From an uncultured Muribaculaceae bacterium (GTDB taxonomy: Bacteria; Bacteroidota; Bacteroidia; Bacteroidales; Muribaculaceae), in assembly GCA_904502025.1 (NCBI GenBank), contig CAJGDJ010000017.1, positions 1-43,279 of the forward strand: a stretch of DNA of 43,279 nt, written 5' to 3'. Each line of letters opens with the position of its first letter. Position 1 is the stretch's first letter. Below the pieces are notes generated by a model. That model did no database searches, was not told the origin of the DNA, and saw only the letters and a list, made by a program, of their open reading frames with translations. Of this stretch, positions 8,647 to 17,521 are shown piece by piece. The translations under genes were made by a program, and so were the position numbers.

Positions 8647-9948
8647 TTATTGATATGCTTTGCGGTTGAGCTTACCATTATATGTTCTCTTTATCGCAGG
8701 CACTTGTTCATAGGCTTGTGGAATTTTGTATTTTTCTACTTTTGAGCCCATAAATTTAGCAATATCGCTATGCGAAACATCACAACCTTGAGCTAAAACA
8801 TATAATAATTTTACTATTGTGCCTAAAACCGGGTGTTGATGCGAAATACATATACAATCGTCAATTTCACTCATTGACAATACTATACCCTCAATTTCAA
8901 CCGGTGAAACTTTATACCCACCAACATTAATCACATCTCCATCTCTTCCTTGCAAATGCAACATTCCATTTTCATCAAGAAATCCTTTATCAGAGGTATA
9001 TAATATCCCATCTTTCATCACCGATTTAGTCAACTGCTCATCTCCAACATATCCCGACATTAAAGTATTTCCAGTGCATGCAACATTCCCACCATCTGTA
9101 ATTATAATTTGAGATTGGCTCATTGGACGACCTAAACAACCTGCTACACATTCATTGGCACTATAATCATACGTTGAAATTACTCCAGATTCGGTTGATG
9201 CGTATGTATTATACAATCTCGTTTTAGGCAACAACTTACATAATTCTTCCATGTCAGCTTGAGCCATTGGTGCTGCTCCGGTTTCAATAAATTCAATTTT
9301 ATTTACATGTTGCGACATTTGCTTTGAACCAAATCGAATTAACATTCTCAATCCAGATGGGACCATGAATGTTGCCATTTTTTCACACGGATATTCTAAT
9401 GCCTTAAAGAATGCGTCAAATCCTTTTAATCCCGACAAAACATAAAGTGACCCTCCCTTTATTATCGTAGGGAACACCTTTGACAAACTTCCAATATGGT
9501 TCAGAGGACCACTGATTATAAAACATAATTCATGACTAAAATGCTGACCTTCTATCAAGTTTTTTGCTGTTGCAACAATTGCCCTATGGCTCAACATTAC
9601 GCCCTTTGATTTCCCTGTTGTCCCAGTTGTATATAATATATCTGCAACATCTGACGGAATGCAGACATCGGTCAAAAATTGTTTTATTTCTTCAACCCTA
9701 CTTTCGGGAGCATCATTCTCCAATGGCACAGCCACCGCTCCGGCAATATGTATTGCAAAATAGGTTACTAAAAATTCGATTGATTGAGAAGCTCTAAAAA
9801 TAACAGTCGCACCCGATTGGTATTTTTTTGATTCAAACAACGACTTTTGATATAATTGCGAATATGTTATGGTTTTATCATCACATATCACTGCTATTTT
9901 ATCGGGATAACACTCTGCATTATTCCTTAGATAATCAACCAATCTCAT
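8647..9948 (-). CDS. AMP-dependent aryl-acid ligase of the APE cluster (ApeH-like)
   Basis: An ANL-superfamily adenylate-forming enzyme of 433 residues, shorter than usual acyl-CoA synthetases (about 500-550). Motifs are the P-loop TTGTTGKSKG (about 106-115), an A5-like NTYASTESG, the hinge region GRDGDVINVGGYKVSPVEIE (about 332-350) and the catalytic Lys region NGKLNRKAYQ at the very end. In aryl polyene pathways such a ligase activates 4-hydroxybenzoate or a hydroxycinnamate and transfers it to a carrier protein. Here the carrier gene is immediately upstream (9958-10182), which supports that role. It is the last gene of the operon. Substrate choice cannot be read from the sequence. Confidence 0.85.
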   Translation of the reverse strand: MRLVDYLRNNAECYPDKIAVICDDKTITYSQLYQKSLFESKKYQSGATVIFRASQSIEFLVTYFAIHIAGAVAVPLENDAPESRVEEIKQFLTDVCIPSDVADILYTTGTTGKSKGVMLSHRAIVATAKNLIEGQHFSHELCFIISGPLNHIGSLSKVFPTIIKGGSLYVLSGLKGFDAFFKALEYPCEKMATFMVPSGLRMLIRFGSKQMSQHVNKIEFIETGAAPMAQADMEELCKLLPKTRLYNTYASTESGVISTYDYSANECVAGCLGRPMSQSQIIITDGGNVACTGNTLMSGYVGDEQLTKSVMKDGILYTSDKGFLDENGMLHLQGRDGDVINVGGYKVSPVEIEGIVLSMSEIDDCICISHQHPVLGTIVKLLYVLAQGCDVSHSDIAKFMGSKVEKYKIPQAYEQVPAIKRTYNGKLNRKAYQ

Positions 9949-9957
9949 CTTATATTC

Positions 9958-10182
9958 TTATTTATCTTGCAACTTAGACTTAACCATTTCAACAATACTA
10001 TCTATCGACATAAAATTTTTAGGAGTAGCATCGCATGCTTCCAATTCTATATTATATTCTGCCGACAAGAGCATCATAATTGTTGTAACTCCTAATGAAT
10101 CTAATTCACTAAACAAAAATTCTGATTCTAAATTTACCAATGGAAGTTCCGCTTCCAAAAGGTTTTTAATATGTTCTCTCAT
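9958..10182 (-). CDS. acyl carrier protein (cluster ACP 1)
   Basis: A 74-residue carrier protein. The phosphopantetheine site is ELDSLGVTTIMML (Ser near residue 30), within the expected four-helix acidic fold. It lies nine bases upstream of the AMP ligase gene, so it is the likely acceptor of the activated aryl starter. Two further carrier genes in the operon (22555 and 26265) are distinct in sequence, which suggests separate starter, extension and transfer roles. Confidence 0.85.
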   Translation of the reverse strand: MREHIKNLLEAELPLVNLESEFLFSELDSLGVTTIMMLLSAEYNIELEACDATPKNFMSIDSIVEMVKSKLQDK

Positions 10183-10207
10183 AAGTGCTTTATTTTTTAT
10201 TATGTAT

Positions 10208-11527
10208 TTATCTAAATAAACGAGGTAAATAATCTACTAAATATTTTCGCCAATTGTCCCAAGTGTGTCCACCATCGGTTTCTATATATTCATAATTATA
10301 ACCTTTATCATCTAATTTTGCCCTAAAATTATCATTTAATGTTTTCACGAAATCATCACGCCCTAAAGTTATATAATATAGCTTAGGTGGATTCGCAAAT
10401 TGCACTTCCAACTTCTCATCAAGATTATCATATATATCCAAATTACCGGTGGATACAATCTTCGACAATTCCGTTACCCTCTTCCCTATTTTACCTTTCT
10501 TCATAAAGCCAAAAACCGATGCAAGTGCTTCCCAATCTTTTGAAAATTTTTCAACATCAGATATTGATTGCTTTGTCATCGCATTTGATGCCTGTGCCGA
10601 GAATAATCCCACAAAATCAAACACATCTGGGTTATTTAATGATATATATATTGTTTGCAAACCGCCTAACGACAATCCGGCAATAGCTCGCCCTTCTTTT
10701 TTATTGATCGTTCGATAATTTGAATCAATCCATTTCACTATATCTTTCACAAAAGATTCCTCAATACTACCTAACATCGACTCAATGTTTACCGATGAGG
10801 ATTTCTGAGTCATATCATTCGGATTCTTACCCGGAGCGGCAACCCTATTAGCAATACCATTGGGCATTACCACTATCATAGGTTCACATCGTTTTTGAGC
10901 AATTAAATTATCCATTATTTGAGGCAACCTGCCACAATCGATCCACGATTCTTCATCACCTCCCGAGCCGTGTAGCAAATATAGCACCGGATAACGTTTT
11001 GTTTTGCTATCATTATATCCGTTTGGCAAATACACCATCAATCGCCGTTGTCCCAATCCTTCAATTGTTGAGGGATACCACGCTTCCTCAATTTTGCCAT
11101 GAGAAATATCGGTATTATAAACGTAATCATCTCCAATACCCCCTTTAATGATAAAATAGTTCATATATTCATTACCTTCCCGCATTATATTGGAGTTTAG
11201 AGAATCAATCAATTCAACTTCATCTACCTCATAACAATAGGTATATAGCCCTGATTTCAATGGTTTAGTTGTATATTTCCAACATCCATATTCTAACTTC
11301 ATATTCTTTTTTCCCGGCGTTGAAAACACACCTGCCTGAGTTGCTATACTTTGAGATGGCTCGAACATTGTCCCTTTTACTTTTACTTCGTAGGCTTCAG
11401 GAAACCGCATTCTAAATGTTACCGAGTTATCTTCATTTATAATTGGATATATTTCAGAAGCATTGAGTGCTATAAAACTACAGCACCAATTCACGATTAA
11501 TAATATTCTGAAAATTACATTATTCAT
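10208..11527 (-). CDS. exported CE1-type esterase (feruloyl/acetylxylan esterase-like)
   Basis: A signal peptide (MNNVIFRILLIVNWCCSFIA) is followed by an E-set/CBM48-like domain to about residue 140 and an alpha/beta hydrolase domain of the esterase-D/CE1 family. The nucleophile motif is GLSLGG (Ser near 287), the oxyanion region LLHGSGGDEESW, and the likely His is in DGGHTWDNW close to the C-terminus. Relatives in gut Bacteroidota remove feruloyl or acetyl groups from plant polysaccharides. The chosen ATG overlaps the MMPL stop by eight bases. An ATG at 11548 would spoil the signal peptide. Inside a pigment operon it may release an aromatic acid or act on the finished lipid. Both ideas are inference. 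Confidence 0.83.
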   Translation of the reverse strand: MNNVIFRILLIVNWCCSFIALNASEIYPIINEDNSVTFRMRFPEAYEVKVKGTMFEPSQSIATQAGVFSTPGKKNMKLEYGCWKYTTKPLKSGLYTYCYEVDEVELIDSLNSNIMREGNEYMNYFIIKGGIGDDYVYNTDISHGKIEEAWYPSTIEGLGQRRLMVYLPNGYNDSKTKRYPVLYLLHGSGGDEESWIDCGRLPQIMDNLIAQKRCEPMIVVMPNGIANRVAAPGKNPNDMTQKSSSVNIESMLGSIEESFVKDIVKWIDSNYRTINKKEGRAIAGLSLGGLQTIYISLNNPDVFDFVGLFSAQASNAMTKQSISDVEKFSKDWEALASVFGFMKKGKIGKRVTELSKIVSTGNLDIYDNLDEKLEVQFANPPKLYYITLGRDDFVKTLNDNFRAKLDDKGYNYEYIETDGGHTWDNWRKYLVDYLPRLFR

Positions 11528-14500
11528 TCTCAACAAAGCCATTCTCATTTAACTTTATAAAATACGCATTAGAAATATTTTCATTTTCTAAAACATTCTT
11601 ATAAAGGATATTGTTTACCAATCCATCGGCACTACATTTTGCTACTGACAATTTTGCTTCATCAGCATCAATAGCATAAATTTGCTTTGATTTATGAACC
11701 AACGCAAATAGCAATGGCAATTCTCCATAACCACACCCAGTTATTACGATATTTTCTGCATCAATTTTTCTATCTACTAATTCGGAGTAGTTATTATTAA
11801 TCTTCAGATGCTTCTTTATGGCTCCATAAATTTCAACACCCTTATATAAATATCTATCTTTTACTATTGCAGCATAGTAATTTGATGTTTCAAGAGTTTG
11901 TGCTATTCTCTGATATTCTTTTATATAATATTTGTGAATATTCTTTGTTGTTACAGCGTAATCTTCATTCCATAATTCACTATCACGAGATATTCGAGAT
12001 TCTATCACCATTGTTACCGTATTGGAATTAATCTCCATGCTATTTATCGGCATCACATGATTCAGCCCATGAATAAATATAGGCAAAATATCTACACCAA
12101 GCTCTTTTGCCAAATAGAATGGACCTTTATGGTATCTAACAATATTGGACTTTGGATTACGCACACCCTCCGGGAATATTGCAATACTATATCCCTCTTG
12201 AATATACTCTTTGAATACACTTAAATCTCGTTCAAAACAAGAATCAACCCAATCTTTATGATTATTCTTTCTTACTGTATAAAAGTTTAACCACTTAAAG
12301 ATTCCGTTCATTATCGGGTGAAGACTTGAACGTTCATTCCCAACCATCAATATTTTTGGACTTAATGCCAATAAATATGCCGGATCCAACATTGACTGAT
12401 GATTACAAATAATTATACTTGGCTTCGTAAAATCCTCATTACTCTTATTTATCACATTTAGTTTTACACCGGGGATAATATTTAAGTCAATCCTCTGAGC
12501 CTTTGAAATCATTTTATGGAATCGTCTTTTTGATTTCAAACTCCTACTTCCAAAAATATACATTACTCCGGCAACGATATATCCAATTAAAAGCTGCCCC
12601 ACCCACACAACAGCACAATATACTGTTCGCAAACTTGCAGACAATCTCAATGGTCGCCAACGACGCACACCTTTCTTTGTAGTAATCCACTTAAAAATTA
12701 AAGGAGGAACCACAAATGAAGTTATCACAACCGTAAGCATTCCCACTATTGTAACTTGTGCCAAAGAGTTCAATGCCGGATGTTTTGCAAATATAAGTGC
12801 CCCAATACCAATAAACATAATCAAAGCCGATATAATAATCGAGCGACGATATGAGTTCAGCATTTTCTTTCGATAGGCATATTCATACATGCAACCTTCA
12901 GTGATAAAGATTGTATAATCATCTCCTTGACCGAATATAAATGTAGCAAGAATAACATTTACGATATTAAACTGAATACCAAACAATCCCATTAATCCGA
13001 GAATCCAAATCCAACTTATAGCCATGGGACAAAATGCGATTAAAGCAATTTCCAATCGTCCAAAGGAAATCCATAAGAATATGAACACAATCAAACCACA
13101 TGCCCAACCAATATATCCAAAGTTATCAGATAAACTATTCGACATTGTACTGTTTAGAGCCTGAATATTAAAGCAATATTGGTCGTGACATGTTTCCTTT
13201 ACAATATTCTCTACACTATCGGTTTTGCATCGAGGAACTGAAATTATATCAACAACACTATAACGTTTGTTTATACTATCACAACTAAAATTTGATGAGA
13301 ACAATGGCATTAACACAGATAAATCCAACGATGTAGAATATTCTTGATTTAGAATTTTATTAAAATCATCGAACGAGCCATCAGTAAATCCCTCTCGCGA
13401 CATTTGGATTGCCAATTCTGCCAATAATACCTCTCTATTTTTTTTCACAAACGCATTCCAACTCGCCAAACGGTTCTGTAATTCTTCTTTTGACGGAACA
13501 AACCTATAACTGCTCGTATGATGCAATGTACTATCTGTTGCCAAAACATTTTCAAGAGCATTCTGAACTCTATCTTTTTTCGACAAAGCTCCATCAAGAG
13601 TTGTATCACTTGATACTACATAAATATTTTGTTCATCAATATCAATACCTTGTGTTAAGGTTTGGAAATATGCCATATTTTCACGTTGTTCCTCATTCAT
13701 ATAGTTAATATTACTCATATTTGAATCAAATGAGGTATTACGACTAAAATAACCCAGAATTATAGTAATGATAATGATACCGATAAACACATACTTGTTA
13801 TTATCTATTGATATATTACTTAATTTAGCAAATATATCGTTTTGTTCAATATCTTTATCGTGGTCGCATGTTCTTTTCTTTACTATATGAGGAAGATAAA
13901 TTATCACAAACAAAATCGTCCCAATAAGCAAAAACGCACTAAACAAGCCCAAATCACTCAATGCGTTTGAGTCAAGCGGAATCAGAGTACAAAAAGCACA
14001 TACTGTTGTAACATTCCCTATCAACAAAGGTGTTATTATTTCTTTTAATGCAGATCGAATAGTTGTCGTATGCGACAAATGAGAAATCAAATGAAGTGGA
14101 TAATTTACTGCAATACCTAATATTACACTTGATATCCCAACAACTATAATTGAAATTTTATCATGGAACAATGCCAATCCTGCTACAGCAAACAGCCACC
14201 CCCATGCAATTGAAACGACAATTAATAAAATATTTCGAGCATTTCTAAAGCAATAAAACAACAATATTAAGATTAATATAATTGCCAATATTACTGAAAC
14301 AATACTATCTATTTTTATTTGCGTAGCATTCCCTACGGCAATAACCGGACCTCCTGTTACTCTTATATAGATCGATGGATAATTGTCAATCGTTATTTTT
14401 TTTGCATCATCTAATAGTGACACCAATTTTGAATTCATATCAGTTTCACTGTTCCCAAATGGAGAAGTCATCATTATCACCATTTTCTTAGAGTCAGGCG

Positions 14501-15119
14501 TAAGGATATAACCCTCATACGAATCAATTGCAATTTCAGGACTATTTTTAGCCAACAAGGATACTACCGGCGAGAATATATTTAATGGATCGCGTTGAAT
14601 ATTATTTGTCAATAATCCTCCTGTTGGCAACATTAATAGTTGCTTTGTTTGTTGCAATCGAGATGACACAAACTCGGGTTGCGATATTGCACTATCAATT
14701 TTCGCATAATCTTCCTGTGTCAAAAAATATGGTATATTGTCATATACAAAATCTGTTATTTCCGTGATTTTAGTTTCGTCAACATTGTAAACCAAATCAC
14801 ATACATAACCTAAGGAATCCTTTTGCTGTAAATATTCGACAAACAGATCGACAGCTTCCACCATCTTGTCATAATCAACATATGAAGTGTCCCGGCATTC
14901 AAATAACGCAAATATTTTATTTGCTCCCGATATATCTTGATATATATTTAATGCTTCTTGACGTTCTTTATCTAATGGTAAAAAATCTGAAATATCCTCT
15001 TTATACCCAAGATTCAAAAAAGAGAGCACAAGAAGAGCTGTTACAATTAAAAACGATGATGCCCCTACGATTCTATGAGCAGACAAATAATCGTATATCT
15101 TTAATATTATTTTATTCAT
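11520..15119 (-). CDS. MMPL/RND-type exporter fused to PlsC acyltransferase and a methyltransferase-like tail
   Basis: A 1199-residue fusion. Residues 1 to about 800 are an MMPL-type RND transporter with two large extracytoplasmic loops and about twelve membrane segments (first at about 17-36, then clusters at about 270-430 and 665-800). After another hydrophobic segment (about 830-855) comes a PlsC/LPLAT domain with NHQSMLD (about 904) and FPEGVRN (about 981). The last 90 residues contain a Rossmann motif, ITGCGYGELPLL (about 1126) and YAIDADEAKLS, but stop too early for a full methyltransferase. APE clusters carry a separate MMPL exporter (ApeM), so this is the probable lipid-pigment exporter. 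Its coupling to acyl transfer is inferred. Confidence 0.87.
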   Translation of the reverse strand: MNKIILKIYDYLSAHRIVGASSFLIVTALLVLSFLNLGYKEDISDFLPLDKERQEALNIYQDISGANKIFALFECRDTSYVDYDKMVEAVDLFVEYLQQKDSLGYVCDLVYNVDETKITEITDFVYDNIPYFLTQEDYAKIDSAISQPEFVSSRLQQTKQLLMLPTGGLLTNNIQRDPLNIFSPVVSLLAKNSPEIAIDSYEGYILTPDSKKMVIMMTSPFGNSETDMNSKLVSLLDDAKKITIDNYPSIYIRVTGGPVIAVGNATQIKIDSIVSVILAIILILILLFYCFRNARNILLIVVSIAWGWLFAVAGLALFHDKISIIVVGISSVILGIAVNYPLHLISHLSHTTTIRSALKEIITPLLIGNVTTVCAFCTLIPLDSNALSDLGLFSAFLLIGTILFVIIYLPHIVKKRTCDHDKDIEQNDIFAKLSNISIDNNKYVFIGIIIITIILGYFSRNTSFDSNMSNINYMNEEQRENMAYFQTLTQGIDIDEQNIYVVSSDTTLDGALSKKDRVQNALENVLATDSTLHHTSSYRFVPSKEELQNRLASWNAFVKKNREVLLAELAIQMSREGFTDGSFDDFNKILNQEYSTSLDLSVLMPLFSSNFSCDSINKRYSVVDIISVPRCKTDSVENIVKETCHDQYCFNIQALNSTMSNSLSDNFGYIGWACGLIVFIFLWISFGRLEIALIAFCPMAISWIWILGLMGLFGIQFNIVNVILATFIFGQGDDYTIFITEGCMYEYAYRKKMLNSYRRSIIISALIMFIGIGALIFAKHPALNSLAQVTIVGMLTVVITSFVVPPLIFKWITTKKGVRRWRPLRLSASLRTVYCAVVWVGQLLIGYIVAGVMYIFGSRSLKSKRRFHKMISKAQRIDLNIIPGVKLNVINKSNEDFTKPSIIICNHQSMLDPAYLLALSPKILMVGNERSSLHPIMNGIFKWLNFYTVRKNNHKDWVDSCFERDLSVFKEYIQEGYSIAIFPEGVRNPKSNIVRYHKGPFYLAKELGVDILPIFIHGLNHVMPINSMEINSNTVTMVIESRISRDSELWNEDYAVTTKNIHKYYIKEYQRIAQTLETSNYYAAIVKDRYLYKGVEIYGAIKKHLKINNNYSELVDRKIDAENIVITGCGYGELPLLFALVHKSKQIYAIDADEAKLSVAKCSADGLVNNILYKNVLENENISNAYFIKLNENGFVENE

Positions 15120-16014
15120 CTTCGCAAATTGCTTTTACCCACTTCAAAAAGTTATTTTTCCATACTCGACATTCGGCAGTTCCTTTCTCTTCCGACATGC
15201 CAAAACCATGACCGCCGGTCTCATATTGAATATATACGTGGGGAACTCCACACTCAGTCAATGCCGAGTCAAGTAATTCCGAGTTTTTATATTTAACAAT
15301 TGGGTCATCTTTACAATTAACCAAAAATATAGGCGGCATCGACGAGTGAACTTTTTTTTCGATCGATAACGAATCACACATCTCTTGTTTTATTTTGGCA
15401 TCTCCCATCAATCCTCTTCGAGAACGCTTGTGCATACAATCATCAATGAATGTTACCACCGGATAAATAGGCACAACAAAATCGGGGCGTAATGATACCG
15501 ATGGATAAATATCGTGCAAGCTTAAAAAGTTTGTATTATAAAACACTCCACTACTCAACACTAAATGTCCTCCTGCCGAAAATCCCATTACGCCAAGCTT
15601 ATTGGGATTAATATTATATTTTTGTGAATTTTCACGCACCAACTGAATAGAACGTTGCAAATCCTGAATCATGTGAGGGTGTTTATTTCCTTTAGAGCCG
15701 ATTCGATAATGTGTGATAAAAGCAGGAACTCCGGCTGTGCGATATTCTAATACAAACGCTGAAACTCCATGCTGATTCAACCACCTTGCAACCTCATGCC
15801 CTTCAGTTTCTTTATCCAACCAAAAATAGCTACCACCAGGACAAACAATAATTGCAATATTATCCTCTCCATCTGCAATATATGGAGTTAATGTTACAAC
15901 TTCATTACATGATGTATTATCCCATATATTAATATAATTTCTTGCATTAACTGTTATTGCAGAAATCAATATAGCAACTAATAAAATAACCTTCGTGAAA
16001 TTAAATTTAGTCAT
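15112..16014 (-). CDS. exported alpha/beta-hydrolase esterase (BD-FAE/acetyl-esterase-like)
   Basis: An esterase/lipase-family hydrolase. Features are the oxyanion block VCPGGSYFWL (about 57), the nucleophile elbow GFSAGGH (about 145), Asp in CKDDPIV (about 235) and His in TGGHGFG (about 265). The chosen ATG gives a good signal peptide (MTKFNFTKVILLVAILISAI). The longer reading would start at GTG (16056) and only add a leader overlapping the oxidoreductase gene. It overlaps the MMPL gene by eight bases, so it is translationally coupled to it. It is the second exported esterase in the operon. The substrate is unknown; it may deacylate or transesterify an envelope lipid. Confidence 0.82.
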   Translation of the reverse strand: MTKFNFTKVILLVAILISAITVNARNYINIWDNTSCNEVVTLTPYIADGEDNIAIIVCPGGSYFWLDKETEGHEVARWLNQHGVSAFVLEYRTAGVPAFITHYRIGSKGNKHPHMIQDLQRSIQLVRENSQKYNINPNKLGVMGFSAGGHLVLSSGVFYNTNFLSLHDIYPSVSLRPDFVVPIYPVVTFIDDCMHKRSRRGLMGDAKIKQEMCDSLSIEKKVHSSMPPIFLVNCKDDPIVKYKNSELLDSALTECGVPHVYIQYETGGHGFGMSEEKGTAECRVWKNNFLKWVKAICEDE

Positions 16015-16018
16015 CAAA

Positions 16019-17521
16019 TTATGCATTATTAATATTATCCAAAAGTCGGCAATCACCCAAAATCATATTACAAGTTTCGATAGCAGTGAGCGATACACCA
16101 CACAAGCCATGCAGATTATGATTCTGCCCTGTAAGGAACAAATTTGTCAATTTAGTTTTTATCGACACCTTTGAATGAATCATATTATTACAATCCTTTT
16201 TATAACCATATAGTGCACCATGCTTAACACCATAAAAATCTCGAATAGTTAAAGGAGTCGCAATGTCAATTCCTTCAATACTTTCTAATAGATTGGGAAA
16301 TACAGCAGTCATTCGCTGTAACACGATCTTAGCACGTAATTTTTTCCATTCAATATAATCTTCCCCACGACGTCCACATGTTGTATCTTCCCATTGTTTC
16401 ACTTCCTCCCAATTCATCGGAGCAATCAGATTCAATGTAGATGCATATTTTGATTGATTCTTTACCGGAGGCGTCATATATAAACATATATTGGGCCATT
16501 GTTCAATATCAGAAAGATTTTTCCACGCATCTTTATTATTACTGAAATAATGTCCGGTATAATTAATGTATTCAATCGTGTTTGGTTTTAGCTTAATATT
16601 CAGCACCATTGCCGAATATGAATTAGGGGTATGTTCCAATCTGTTACGATAAGATTTGGTGAACACACCTTTATCTTCTACTAATTCAAGGAATGCACTT
16701 GGATGGATTGCCGAGATATAACAATCTCCCTCAATTGATTTTCCGGTTGAGGTTTCACAGCTCACTACACGTTTTCCTTCAACGTGTATTTTAGTAATTT
16801 TTTCTCCTCGAATTATTGTGCCTCCGTTGATTTTTATTACTTCACCCAATGCCTCGGCAAAATGGGAAGTCCCATCTATAAAACGCATCGGATCATTCAA
16901 ATACAATATTGAAATTATGGCATGAATAAATGCCGGAGTAACACCGGCTTCTCCTGCATACAACAGATTGTGAAATGCCAACACCACTCTTAATTTTTCA
17001 TCTGTAATATATTTTGCGATAAACTCATCGACAGGAAGCATAAAATCGGCAGAGTGATAAAACAACGAAATCGTTGGTTTCCTCAAATAAAACAAATCAA
17101 CCGTTTCTGTCAATGCAATCATCGCTTCAACATATTGTTCCAACTCTTTACGTTGATGAGGGAAATATTCTGATAATGAATTGATAAATCCGTCTTTACC
17201 CTTTGCTATTTTATATTTCTTATTATCCGATGCAACAAAAACCTCGTCGGAACAAGTATCATCGGTCTGTTTAAGATTAATTTTGTCTAATATACCCAGG
17301 TATTTACACATTTTATACAAGTTACCCTCCGAATGCATTCCTCCAATCACGTGCATTCCTGTATCAAAGGTTTCTCCAAAACGTTGAAAACTTTGCAATC
17401 CACCACCAATAGTTGAATTTTTTTCAACTACCGTAACATCGTAACCTTCTTTTGATAAAAAAGCTCCGGCAAATAAGCCTCCAACACCACCTCCTATTAT
17501 GACAACCTTTTTTCTACACAT
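16019..17521 (-). CDS. CrtI/phytoene-desaturase-like FAD oxidoreductase
   Basis: An amine-oxidase/CrtI-superfamily flavoprotein of about 500 residues. The FAD dinucleotide motif VVIIGGGVGGLFAGAFLSKE is at the N-terminus, followed by GGGLQSFQRFGETFDTGMHV, typical of phytoene desaturase and retinol saturase relatives. A C-terminal FAD block, NLFLTGQNHNLHGLCG, is also present. ATG at 17521 is preferred over an in-frame TTG nine bases earlier. It overlaps the GT2-acyltransferase gene by eight bases. Such oxidoreductases occur in Bacteroidota APE and flexirubin-type clusters, where they could change the oxidation state of the polyene. The reaction is not established here. Confidence 0.85.
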   Translation of the reverse strand: MCRKKVVIIGGGVGGLFAGAFLSKEGYDVTVVEKNSTIGGGLQSFQRFGETFDTGMHVIGGMHSEGNLYKMCKYLGILDKINLKQTDDTCSDEVFVASDNKKYKIAKGKDGFINSLSEYFPHQRKELEQYVEAMIALTETVDLFYLRKPTISLFYHSADFMLPVDEFIAKYITDEKLRVVLAFHNLLYAGEAGVTPAFIHAIISILYLNDPMRFIDGTSHFAEALGEVIKINGGTIIRGEKITKIHVEGKRVVSCETSTGKSIEGDCYISAIHPSAFLELVEDKGVFTKSYRNRLEHTPNSYSAMVLNIKLKPNTIEYINYTGHYFSNNKDAWKNLSDIEQWPNICLYMTPPVKNQSKYASTLNLIAPMNWEEVKQWEDTTCGRRGEDYIEWKKLRAKIVLQRMTAVFPNLLESIEGIDIATPLTIRDFYGVKHGALYGYKKDCNNMIHSKVSIKTKLTNLFLTGQNHNLHGLCGVSLTAIETCNMILGDCRLLDNINNA

